The notes below the pieces were generated by a model. The model was given only the letters and a program-made list of their open reading frames with translations, ran no database searches and had not been told where the DNA came from. A program made the translations under genes and the position numbers. This document shows, one piece after another, positions 35,126 through 42,574 of a stretch of 64,000 nt of DNA. The stretch's first letter is position 1. Each line of letters opens with the position of its first letter. Source of the stretch: Chromobacterium vaccinii (lineage in GTDB: Bacteria > Pseudomonadota > Gammaproteobacteria > Burkholderiales > Chromobacteriaceae); the NCBI RefSeq assembly GCF_000971335.1, contig NZ_JZJL01000028.1, positions 1-64,000 on the forward strand. The letters run 5' to 3'.

Positions 35126-35548
35126 ATGCAAAGAGATACTCGGCTAGCCCGGCTCCTGCACGTGCTCATCCATATGCATCTGCGCGGCGGCGCCACCACT
35201 TCCGAAACCATCGCGCAAATGCTGCACACCCAGCCCTCGCTCGTTCGGCGCACCATGGCCGCCCTGCGCGAAGCCGGCTATGTCGCGTCGATTCCTGGCC
35301 CCAAGGGTGGCTGGACTCTTTGCCGCGAACTGGCAGATCTGACGGTGCGGGACATCTACGTGGCTATCACGCACAAGAGCGCGTTTGCGATCAGCGCGGC
35401 TAATGACAATCCGGCCTGCCCAGTAGAAACCACGGTCAACCAGGTGCTCGACGCCGCCTTGAGCTCGGCTGAAGAGGCGTTGCTTCAGCATCTCGCGCAG
35501 ATACGTCTTTCCGATTTGGCGCAGCGCGCGAAAGCATCGGCAGGCTGA
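35126..35548 (+). CDS. Rrf2-family transcriptional regulator
   Basis: 140 residues, winged HTH of the Rrf2 family (LARLLHVLIHMHLRGG, SETIAQMLHTQPSLVRRTMAAL, AGYVASIPGPKGGWTLCREL). The usual three-Cys iron-sulfur motif is missing: only NPACPVE and one Cys in the wing remain, so it probably does not bind a 2Fe-2S cluster in the IscR way and may respond to another signal. It is divergent from the epoxide-hydrolase-like gene, the likely target. Start: ATG at 35126, weak ribosome site, 12 bases after the MITE-like element, which may therefore supply part of its leader. Confidence 0.88.
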   Translation: MQRDTRLARLLHVLIHMHLRGGATTSETIAQMLHTQPSLVRRTMAALREAGYVASIPGPKGGWTLCRELADLTVRDIYVAITHKSAFAISAANDNPACPVETTVNQVLDAALSSAEEALLQHLAQIRLSDLAQRAKASAG

Positions 35549-35705
35549 GCAGCATGGAGGCCTCTATCACCAGCAAGGCGCGGACCAAACAGGTTTTGAT
35601 GGCTTGGGAGCGGTTGACGGAGACAAATATGACGCCCATTAACAGCGGCTCATGGGGAACTGCGCGTAGACTAGCGGCCCTACCCGTGCGTGAACAGAAC
35701 ATTCC

Positions 35706-36548
35706 ATGAATTCCATGAGCTTCAAGCAGGTCGATGTCTTCAGCTCCACCCCTCTTAAGGGCAACCCGGTGGCCGTAGTTTTCGATGCGGATAGGCTTGA
35801 TGATCAGCAGATGGCGGCCTTTGCCAACTGGACCAATCTCAGCGAAACCACCTTCATTCTTCAACCCAGAGATCCGCGGGCTGACTATCGCCTTAGGATC
35901 TTCTCGACACTGGATGAACTGCCGTTCGCTGGTCATCCCACTTTGGGTAGTTGCCACGCCTGGCTGGAGTCCGGCGGAATGCCGAAGGAAAAGGACGTCA
36001 TCCAGGAATGCGAGGTGGGACTGATTCGGATTCGCCGCAAGGAGAAGCAGTTGGCGTTTCTTGCGCCCCCCTTGCTGCGCTCCGGGCCAGTGGCGGCCGA
36101 ACTTCTGGAGCGGGTGCGCCTGGGCTTGCGCTTGGCGCCCGGGTCGATTGTAGATGCCCAGTGGGTCGACAACGGCGCGGGTTGGCTGGCCGTGATGCTC
36201 TCCAAGCGCCAACAGGTGCTGGACCTCAAACCCGACTATCCGGCGTTGAGCGGGCTGGCGGTGGGGGTGATTGCGCCTTGCGATCCGCAGCATGACGATA
36301 GCGATGCGCAGTTCGAGGTGAGGGCCTTTATCGCAGACGATGGCATGCCAGAGGACCCCGCCACCGGCAGCCTGAACGCCGGCATTGCCCAGTGGCTGCT
36401 CGGGGCCGGCATGGCTCCAGCGTGCTATCGCGTCAGCCAGGGCTTGAGCATGGGACGCGCCGGGTGCATCGAGGTGGAGCAGGTGGGCGACGATGTGTGG
36501 ATCGGCGGCAATACCGTAACCTGCATTGAAGGCCGTCTAACGCTATAG
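35706..36548 (+). CDS. PhzF-family isomerase/epimerase-like protein
   Basis: 280 residues, the two-domain PhzF/diaminopimelate-epimerase-like fold. Typical blocks: FKQVDVFSSTPLKGNPVAVV at the N-terminus, NLSETTFIL (the catalytic Glu of PhzF), LPFAGHPTLGS and PEDPATGSLNAG in the second domain. True PhzF isomerises DHHA in phenazine synthesis; no phenazine genes are here, and most homologues are of unknown substrate. The start could be M1 or M4 (35706 or 35715); neither has a strong ribosome site. Confidence 0.9.
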   Translation: MNSMSFKQVDVFSSTPLKGNPVAVVFDADRLDDQQMAAFANWTNLSETTFILQPRDPRADYRLRIFSTLDELPFAGHPTLGSCHAWLESGGMPKEKDVIQECEVGLIRIRRKEKQLAFLAPPLLRSGPVAAELLERVRLGLRLAPGSIVDAQWVDNGAGWLAVMLSKRQQVLDLKPDYPALSGLAVGVIAPCDPQHDDSDAQFEVRAFIADDGMPEDPATGSLNAGIAQWLLGAGMAPACYRVSQGLSMGRAGCIEVEQVGDDVWIGGNTVTCIEGRLTL

Positions 36549-36620
36549 CCGCCCGGCTTCGAAGCAGGCTTGGCATCTTGCGGCAAAATGCCCCTCAAAA
36601 TGCAATGCCCCACCCCACAG

Positions 36621-36652
36621 GGCGGGATCCCGGCAACACCGGGAGATCCGCC
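36621..36652 (+). terminator. Hairpin after the PhzF-like gene
   Basis: GGCGGGATC-CCGG-CAACA-CCGG-GAGATCCGCC, a strong stem with one bulged position, 73 bases after the PhzF-like stop. No T-run follows, so a REP-type or factor-dependent terminator is likelier than an intrinsic one. Confidence 0.45.
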
Positions 36653-36798
36653 GCAACGCTACTAGCTCATCACTTACAACTATCAGGAACTAGACAGACA
36701 TCAGCGCCGCACGCCACCTGGAGAAGGTTAATCATTCTAATATTTTACAGACCAAACTTTACTGATAAGATGCATGCAGCATGTTAATAGGAAAAGAA

Positions 36799-37947
36799 AT
36801 GCTTAAGCTCTCCCCCCAAAAATTAGTCACCTCCATATTGATTGGAATCATGGCAACAGCCTCATCTTCTGCTTTTTCGGGTGGGCTCGACGACGCCAAT
36901 ATGCTAAAAAAATTCTCCCTTTGCGATGCATCTTTTTTTAGCTACCTCAACGAACATGCAGAAGAGGCTAAACAGCTTGCCCCCGTTGAACAGCAGCAGA
37001 ACTTTTTAAATTTCAAGGTCGGAGATCGGCTTAAGGATGGCGCTCCTAGCACGGTGCGCTTTACTCATCCATTGCAGGTTGGCACCTTAACCATCCTTGG
37101 CTACCAAGACAACTATAGCAATCTTGGTAGGCTAGGTCGTTATTACTATTGGGGATTTGTCGTAAAGGGGCTGCCTGATAACGTATACCGCCAGCTGCCT
37201 CAAGAGGTAGCCCAAAAGCTACATAAGGATAAAGAGTCCTATACTAGGAACGAATGGAAAATCGTCAAACAGGAACCTACCGAGTGGTTTTCTGGCTCTG
37301 CGTCGGCAGCCGGCGAGCCAACCAGACCAGGTACGGCAGAGCGGCTGCTTATGATAGAAAAGAGTGACGGCGCGCCACAAGAATCGACCATGCTTTGTTC
37401 GGTACAGGGCACGATCCTCCCTGCAGTGTTAAAAGATATTCGTCCAGATCAATACAGCATAGAGTCAAACCCAACCTATATTCAAGACAAGTTGGCCTTG
37501 GCAAGAGCAATTACGCAGAAATACACCTTAGACTATCAAATAGAAACGCCGGATCAAATAGAGGCTAAAGTTAGGCAATTCATTGATGCTGGCAAGAAAA
37601 AATATCCGATTGCTGCAAACGAAAAGCCTGAAGCCTTTTGGTCGGAGTTCGGATCAATTCAACGAGACTTCTTAAACAATCTGAACAAAAATGCGGCACC
37701 GGCTCAAGAACAGCTACGAGCATTACTGGCTGACAAGATGGCTTCAATCCTAGACAAGCAACAACTTGAAGATGCCAGCCGAGAAGATAATCCTGTGGTT
37801 GCCATGGTAACCAGTGGCGCATTTACTGTTGACGAGATCGTCCGCTCTAAAGGAATTACCTTTATACTAAAACCAACACTTCAAAAAGCTGGCGCCTTCA
37901 TGGTGCTGGAAAAAAATATGGCTCATGGAAATGAGCCCCCGATCTAG
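36799..37947 (+). CDS. Exported protein of unknown function (island start)
   Basis: 382 residues. An N-terminal signal peptide (SPQKLVTSILIGIMATASSSAFS) is followed by a mature part with two Cys (SLCDASF and TMLCSVQ) that could form a disulfide. A hydrophilic, helix-rich C-terminal region (AAPAQEQLRALLADKMASILDKQ) follows. No catalytic motif recognised. It is the first clearly AT-richer gene of the island. Start: ATG at 36799 with AGGA upstream is preferred to the ATG at 36781, which overlaps that ribosome site. It does not appear cotranscribed with a neighbour. Confidence 0.6.
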   Translation: MLKLSPQKLVTSILIGIMATASSSAFSGGLDDANMLKKFSLCDASFFSYLNEHAEEAKQLAPVEQQQNFLNFKVGDRLKDGAPSTVRFTHPLQVGTLTILGYQDNYSNLGRLGRYYYWGFVVKGLPDNVYRQLPQEVAQKLHKDKESYTRNEWKIVKQEPTEWFSGSASAAGEPTRPGTAERLLMIEKSDGAPQESTMLCSVQGTILPAVLKDIRPDQYSIESNPTYIQDKLALARAITQKYTLDYQIETPDQIEAKVRQFIDAGKKKYPIAANEKPEAFWSEFGSIQRDFLNNLNKNAAPAQEQLRALLADKMASILDKQQLEDASREDNPVVAMVTSGAFTVDEIVRSKGITFILKPTLQKAGAFMVLEKNMAHGNEPPI

Positions 37948-38026
37948 CACGCCATGCTGCAGTTAAGATATCAGAATGACTCACGGCCGGCAGATTTCTC
38001 CGGGTTAATAGCTGAGAAAAAGAAAA

Positions 38027-38056
38027 GGTACGTCGCCCCTTTGGGGTGACGCACTC
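38027..38056 (+). repeat. REP-like palindromic repeat, copy 3 (at gene end)
   Basis: GGTACGTCGCCCC-TTT-GGGGTGACGCACTC folds into a hairpin 6 bases from the stop of the minus-strand BRO-type gene. Same family and same position relative to a gene end as copy 2 at 33922-33958. Confidence 0.6.
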
Positions 38057-38062
38057 TACGAA

Positions 38063-38737
38063 TCACTCATCGGCCACCCGCAAGCTCATCCGCTCCGCCA
38101 ATCTCAGATGACAGGCCGCCGCCAGTTTGACCAGCTCGGTATCGGTTGCCGGCATGCCGTCCGGCACGGCGATCAGCTCGGCCAAAGCATCCAAGGTGGC
38201 GACGGAGCTGTTGAGGCCCATCATGCGGCCGAGCGGGTGTTTCTGGCGGTTATGCCGCTCATAGTCCAGCGTCACCAGCCAGCGCGTATGCTGCCAGCAC
38301 GCCTCGCCGTTTTCCAACACTGCATCCAGCACCGCCCGGCTCACCTGCCGCGCCGCCTCCGCCGCCAGCGCCAAGGCCAGCTCCAGCTGATCCGCCGTCA
38401 GTGCCTCCTCGCCCTCCCGCCGCAAAGCCGGCAGCAACTCCTCCTCCAGCCAGCGCCGAAACCGCCGCGCCGCAGGCTTGCGATAGCGCCGGATCGCCGT
38501 GGCCACGCCGGTTTCCGACAGGCAAACCACCTCCCCGCCACCCAGCGGCATGGTTCGGACTTCTTCTTTGTTGAGTTTACTGAGCAGCGCCGCTGTACTG
38601 CGGCACTTGATCGCCGCCGCGACATCATCGGCAAAAAACCACAAGCCGTTGTGGCGATGCAGGAGATGAAAGGGTTTATCGAGGAAAGTGAATTCCCGCA
38701 AAGATGGGGATGTGGGCAAATGGGCGGAATGTTCCAT
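38063..38737 (-). CDS. BRO-N domain phage-type antirepressor-like protein
   Basis: 224 residues. The N-terminal BRO domain is clear: LWFFADDVAAAIKC, LSKLNKEEVRTMPL, VVCLSETGVATAIRRYRKP and the basic RRFRRWLEEELLPALRR, which binds DNA in phage antirepressors (Ant/BRO family). The C-terminal half is helical and unrecognised (TLDYERHNRQKHPLGRMMGL, ELVKLAAACHLRLAERMS). Start: the ATG at 38737 has GGAGG; upstream starts overlap the leader. The leader (38738-38960) carries the sequence elements of a C4-type antisense RNA that would base-pair with this ribosome site, the known mode of control of P1/P7-type antirepressors. No other phage genes are adjacent. Confidence 0.82.
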   Translation of the reverse strand: MEHSAHLPTSPSLREFTFLDKPFHLLHRHNGLWFFADDVAAAIKCRSTAALLSKLNKEEVRTMPLGGGEVVCLSETGVATAIRRYRKPAARRFRRWLEEELLPALRREGEEALTADQLELALALAAEAARQVSRAVLDAVLENGEACWQHTRWLVTLDYERHNRQKHPLGRMMGLNSSVATLDALAELIAVPDGMPATDTELVKLAAACHLRLAERMSLRVADE

Positions 38738-38764
38738 TGAGAGAACCTCCATGTAGTGGTTTCC

Positions 38765-38935
38765 ACAGCCACCCACGTCGCCAAACGGGGGTGGCAGGCC
38801 AAGGCGGGGTTGGCGAACCGGCTACATGGACCCGGCAGACTCGGAGGTCTCCCCACCCGGCCCGCCATGGAGTGCATGAGCGCGCGCGAGCGCGACAAAC
38901 ACAGCTTGATAACAGCCATGTCTGCCATGTAGCCC
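38765..38935 (-). ncRNA. C4-type antisense RNA candidate in the BRO-gene leader
   Basis: On the minus strand upstream of the BRO gene: a first copy of the target words (TTTGGCGACC...GGGCTACATGG; plus 38925-38949), a structured core with GGGGAGACCTCCGAGTCTGCC, then an antisense segment reading CCATGTAGC...CGCCAACCCC (plus 38806-38829), then a second target copy (GTTTGGCGACG, plus 38777-38788; CTACATGGAGG, plus 38749-38756, overlapping the BRO ribosome site). The same core translates in another frame into the ash-like peptide SMAGRVGRPPSLPGPC. This matches the organisation of phage C4 RNA, which is cut from the antirepressor leader and pairs with two target sites. Exact ends unknown. Confidence 0.6.
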
Positions 38936-39102
38936 AGGTCGCCAAACCCGGTCGTGCTATTGAACACAACTCGACAAGGCTAGAACCCAGGTACAGGAGG
39001 GTCAAGAGTAAATGACAGTTGGAAGACTGGCAAGAAGGGCAGGCAGGCACGGCAAGCAACTTGATGGAAAATCCTAGAATATTCCTTCACTTAGCACCGA
39101 TC
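38936..39102. other. Leader/promoter region shared by the BRO and PAAR genes
   Basis: Together with the RNA region this makes a 365-base gap between divergent genes. A long minus-strand frame starting at 38967 reads an ash-family-like peptide and overlaps the BRO gene out of frame; in phages such frames coincide with the C4-type RNA and are not clearly translated. The BRO promoter should lie upstream of 38960. Confidence 0.4.
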
Positions 39103-39660
39103 ATGAGCAAGCCCATTATCCGCCTCGGCGACAAGACTGATCATGGTGGTACCGTTCTTGAGGCCTTCCCTACCCTCATCGTCTTTGGCAAACCTGCAGC
39201 AGGCGTCGGCCACAAAGTCAGCTGTCCAAAGTGCAAAGGCACGTTTGTGATCGTGGAGGGCGCGGCGAATACAAGCTTCATGGGCAAAAACGTCGCCATC
39301 GAAGGAATGAAAACCTCCTGCGGCGCCACCTTGATCGCATCGCAGGGACAGTCAACGATAAACGTCGACTCAGGCGCTGCCGCAGTTGCCACTCCCTCCC
39401 CTGCGCAAATCGCATCCGCGCTAACAGCAGCCAGCGCGAGCGAGAAGCTGTTCGACCAACATTTCATTGTGCACGACAAGAACGGCGCGCCGCTTCCCAA
39501 CTGGCCGTACACTATTGAACTGGCCAATGGGCAAACCATCAGCGGCAAAACTGACGACATGGGCAAGACATCCAAAGTTTCCTCAGATATAGCTGACTCC
39601 GTCACCTTGCACGTATACGAACCGGAACCCACGCCGATCAATCCGCATTGGGATCAATGA
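39103..39660 (+). CDS. PAAR-domain protein, type VI secretion spike tip
   Basis: 185 residues. The N-terminal PAAR domain (residues 1 to about 85) shows PIIRLGDKTDHGGTVLEAF, then VGHKVSCPKCKGTFVIVEGA and IEGMKTSCGATLIASQG, with Cys/His for the tip zinc. A Ser/Ala linker leads to a second small beta domain with FIVHDKNGAPLPNWPYTI and GKTDDMGKTSKVS, like the transthyretin/adaptor domains that link T6SS spikes to cargo. Family knowledge: PAAR proteins cap the VgrG spike and carry effectors. It is followed after 1 base by a lytic-enzyme gene. Start: ATG at 39103; an earlier in-frame ATG at 39064 is possible. Confidence 0.85.
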   Translation: MSKPIIRLGDKTDHGGTVLEAFPTLIVFGKPAAGVGHKVSCPKCKGTFVIVEGAANTSFMGKNVAIEGMKTSCGATLIASQGQSTINVDSGAAAVATPSPAQIASALTAASASEKLFDQHFIVHDKNGAPLPNWPYTIELANGQTISGKTDDMGKTSKVSSDIADSVTLHVYEPEPTPINPHWDQ

Positions 39661-39661
39661 G

Positions 39662-40243
39662 ATGGCCCCCAAACCAAAAAAGAAAATTCACTCCCATAAG
39701 GACAAGCTGACGCCTAAGTCCGTCACGGCTCCGCAAAAAGTTGAAGTAGACGATACCGCCCGATTGAAGGAAATCCGCAGCTTGGTCGAGAAGAACAATC
39801 AGTCATCCTTGCCTACCGATCTGATCATTTGCCAGATTTACATGGAGTCGCGCTTCGACTCCAACCCGCACAACAACGATAGCTCCGCCAAAGGGTTGAT
39901 GCAGCTGCTCAAAGCCCCCATCCGGGAAATGTACCGAATGGAAAATATGCAAAAACCGAGAAGCGACAGACTGACTGACCAAGAGGCCTTCAAGAAAGCG
40001 GATGTCTTTCATGACAGCCCCTCCCTGCTAAACGATGCCATCAACATTCAGACCGGGACCAAGTATTTGCAGATACTGATTAATAAACAGAAAAAGAAAG
40101 GCACTGACGACCCGATATCAGAAGCGTACAAGGATTACAGAGGGCTTAGAAACGGTGTCTATTACAGAAAAATCAAAGCAATGGCTGACAAACTAAAAGA
40201 CAATCCAGAATCCATGCAAATATTGAGAGACGGCGTCAAATGA
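39662..40243 (+). CDS. SLT-fold peptidoglycan hydrolase, probable T6SS effector
   Basis: 193 residues. A Lys-rich N-terminus (PKPKKKIHSHKDKL) and linker precede a lysozyme-like soluble-lytic-transglycosylase core: IICQIYMESRFDSNP with catalytic Glu62, then SSAKGLMQLLKAP (GLMQ motif) and a late YKDYRGLRNG (aligning with the NAGxG-type block). It would cleave the glycan strands of the cell wall. No signal peptide is present, consistent with delivery into a target periplasm by a spike. It is 1 base after the PAAR gene and overlaps the next gene by 4 bases (ATGA), so it is translated as part of a fixed unit. Confidence 0.78.
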   Translation: MAPKPKKKIHSHKDKLTPKSVTAPQKVEVDDTARLKEIRSLVEKNNQSSLPTDLIICQIYMESRFDSNPHNNDSSAKGLMQLLKAPIREMYRMENMQKPRSDRLTDQEAFKKADVFHDSPSLLNDAINIQTGTKYLQILINKQKKKGTDDPISEAYKDYRGLRNGVYYRKIKAMADKLKDNPESMQILRDGVK

Positions 40244-40755
40244 AATACCTTTTATTTTCAATCGTACTGCTTTCCCTGAGCGCAAACGCAGAAACTGTGC
40301 AAAGTTGCCGTCTTTCCAACCAAAACACCATCACCATTAGCCGCGACAAAAAAGTCGCCGACACATACCTTTACTTTATCCAATCAAACAATAACAAGCG
40401 TGAATTCATCTTCAGCACCGAAGAAGAGTCGAGAGGCAGCGACGTTCAGGCAGTATGCGCAGGAAAGAAACAAAAGGCCTTTATTGTTTCGGGAGAGTTC
40501 ACATCCAATTACATGAAAGGCCTGGCAATCAACGAGAATGGCCGGATAGATTTTGCGGAAAAAATCAGACCATCCATCGCATATACCAAGCCCAATGAAA
40601 TGATGATCATATTTCGAACCGATAAAAAATGGGACTCAAGCAACATCTATACCGTCTATAAACTTACCGGAAATAAAAAACAGTCCGACGAGAGCTTCGG
40701 CACAGATCTCAGACCTAGTCAGCATGGCTATGAAATAACTTTTCTAAAGAATTAA
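40240..40755 (+). CDS. Periplasmic immunity-protein candidate
   Basis: 171 residues. A signal peptide (MKYLLFSIVLLSLSANA) directs it to the periplasm, the compartment where a peptidoglycan hydrolase acts. The mature part is beta-rich and hydrophilic with two Cys (QSCRLS, AVCAGKK). Its start overlaps the lytic-enzyme stop (ATGA), the usual arrangement of effector and immunity genes. No family recognised; the immunity role is inferred from location, export and coupling. A+T content is clearly higher than in the PAAR gene. Confidence 0.6.
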   Translation: MKYLLFSIVLLSLSANAETVQSCRLSNQNTITISRDKKVADTYLYFIQSNNNKREFIFSTEEESRGSDVQAVCAGKKQKAFIVSGEFTSNYMKGLAINENGRIDFAEKIRPSIAYTKPNEMMIIFRTDKKWDSSNIYTVYKLTGNKKQSDESFGTDLRPSQHGYEITFLKN

Positions 40756-41032
40756 AATAGCCGCACTAATCTTATATCTTACATTACTGTAAAACTGGTA
40801 TAACTCGCATCTCTTCCATCAGAAATAGAAAATATTTACACTCATATAGTGCCAGCAACTTCTTGAAAATTATTTTGAAAACAGATTTCCACACCACAGC
40901 CGAGCCAATTTTTCATTCATTTTGTGGTAATAAAAAAATGAGTCTGTCTGCTGGAAAAATCATAACCTAGATATCTGCCTATCAAATGGGTACGTAAATA
41001 TAAGCAGGAACAATTACACCGGAGGTAATTTA
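40756..41032. other. AT-rich gap
   Basis: 277 bases, strongly AT-rich, between the immunity candidate and the PIN-like gene. It probably contains the promoter of the latter. No hairpin with T-run stands out, and short open frames on the minus strand look spurious. Confidence 0.35.
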
Positions 41033-41863
41033 ATGAAAAAAATAGCGGTAACTTTCGACTCCAATGTATGGGAGCTCCTTGCAAATGACAAAAAAATAGA
41101 GGAACATCCACAAAAAGAAATCTTATCAGCAATCTTACAAGCCATTACAGAAAACAGAGTACTGCCATACATATCTGATGTCATCATCACATTGGAGGCA
41201 ATTAAAAAAGCAAATAGAAAAGAATATCACCGCAACATTACAACCAAAACTACCTTATCAAACCAGAATCTTTCAATTAACGAATCCAAACAAGACGTCA
41301 TCACTCAAAAAATAACAATCGTTCCCAATTACAATCATCACACAGGATTAAATGAAGAACTACTTTATGCACTTCAACGAGCATTATTATTGGGGTTCAA
41401 GTTTATCAACGCACCACGCATCGGCGCATTGAGGCTTGATGAAAGCCTGTATAAGCCAATGGAAAAAAATGAACAGGCACTACTCGATAGATTAAATCGA
41501 ACAAACGAGGCCATTCTAGCTTTTGAAAAGAAAGGATTAGGATCATACGCCATTAAAAATTTAGGAACACAAGTAATAAATGAATACCCTGAGCTATGGA
41601 ACTTAGGACCATTCCGGGCATTCTCTCACAGCTGCATATCACAGAAAGAAATATCCAGAATGATTTCAGAATGGGCCGATGGAGATGCCATAGCAGCCCA
41701 CTATGGCCACAATCATGATATTTTCTGTACTTTTGATCAAGGAAAGCAAGCAGGCACCAACTCAGTTATGCACTACACGCACAGGAGTTGGCTTGAAAGT
41801 GATTTCAATATAAAAATATTCAACCCTACACAGCTAGCCGCCTACATTTTAAGTCTAGAATAG
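41033..41863 (+). CDS. PIN-like domain protein (putative RNase)
   Basis: 276 residues. The start KKIAVTFDSNVWELL carries the first acidic residue of a PIN fold (DSN-W), and the end resembles the last PIN strands: ADGDAIAAHYGHNHDIFCTFD followed by SDFNIKIFNPTQLAAYI. An unusual 150-residue insert lies between. PIN proteins are Mg-dependent RNases, often toxins. Strong ribosome site (GGAGG). The gene is followed 94 bases later by an HTH-like gene on the same strand. PIN assignment is from motifs only. Confidence 0.6.
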   Translation: MKKIAVTFDSNVWELLANDKKIEEHPQKEILSAILQAITENRVLPYISDVIITLEAIKKANRKEYHRNITTKTTLSNQNLSINESKQDVITQKITIVPNYNHHTGLNEELLYALQRALLLGFKFINAPRIGALRLDESLYKPMEKNEQALLDRLNRTNEAILAFEKKGLGSYAIKNLGTQVINEYPELWNLGPFRAFSHSCISQKEISRMISEWADGDAIAAHYGHNHDIFCTFDQGKQAGTNSVMHYTHRSWLESDFNIKIFNPTQLAAYILSLE

Positions 41864-41957
41864 AAATCATACAGTCACAACACAAGACGTGATTGAACAA
41901 TCAAACTAATAGATAGCAGAAAATAAGAGATAATATTTAGCATCCAAAGGGAATAAA

Positions 41958-42434
41958 ATGCAATTCACTAACACTAATAGCTTAGTTGGATTTGCACTTC
42001 AAATGTCTGAGACCTCTTTTGTAAAAACACAAAGATTTGGGGAATACACACAATCAGCCTGGCCTAAAATCTCTCAGCTTGATAGAAAAGTTTTGGCAAA
42101 TGAAATTTTACTAATCATCTACTATTTACCAAAAAAAGAACAAGCCGCGTTAGTGGCTTTTCATACTCAAGACATTCGAGCAATCAAAGAAGTTGCAACT
42201 CTTATTCTGCCTAGAAGTTGGGATTTTTCTTTACGAATCGAATTAGCTCGTAGCTGGGCTTGTGGTCAAAAAATAGAACGTAGTCAGAAAGAAATAGCCA
42301 AGGACTACATGACATCTCCAGCCAAAATCAGAATAAAGATGAGAGATGCTTTTTCATTAATTTCTGAAAATTTCAACCAAAGCCTGAATACGCTTGAACC
42401 ATTACTGTCAGAATTAATAAACACTCCATTATAA
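41958..42434 (+). CDS. Unknown protein with HTH-like segment, partner of the PIN-like gene
   Basis: 158 residues, no signal peptide, AT-rich codons. QKEIAKDYMTSPAKIRIKMRDAF looks like a helix-turn-helix (read in two halves, QKEIAKDYM and SPAKIRIKMRD). It may be a DNA-binding antitoxin or regulator, but no family is recognised and the gene order (toxin first) is the reverse of most PIN toxin-antitoxin pairs. Ribosome site AAGGGAA is good. It is followed by a 140-base AT-rich gap, then a convergent gene. Confidence 0.5.
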   Translation: MQFTNTNSLVGFALQMSETSFVKTQRFGEYTQSAWPKISQLDRKVLANEILLIIYYLPKKEQAALVAFHTQDIRAIKEVATLILPRSWDFSLRIELARSWACGQKIERSQKEIAKDYMTSPAKIRIKMRDAFSLISENFNQSLNTLEPLLSELINTPL

Positions 42435-42574
42435 AAATCAGTCAAACAGTCTCACCATTCATCCCCCACAAGCAATACAATACAAGCAGCCCCTACTCTC
42501 ATTTTGTAAATTATATTTCTCCAAACCAATTAAATTACAATTCATTTCCCCAGCCCATCTATCACTCTAATAAA
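42435..42574. other. Convergent AT-rich gap
   Basis: 140 bases between the HTH-like gene and the membrane-protein gene ends. AT-rich; no clear terminator was found. Confidence 0.3.

Noticed and set aside
38398-38967. Ash-like 189-residue protein overlapping the BRO gene
   Set aside because: The frame overlaps the BRO gene and the proposed antisense RNA; its conserved peptide is better explained as a by-product of the RNA sequence.
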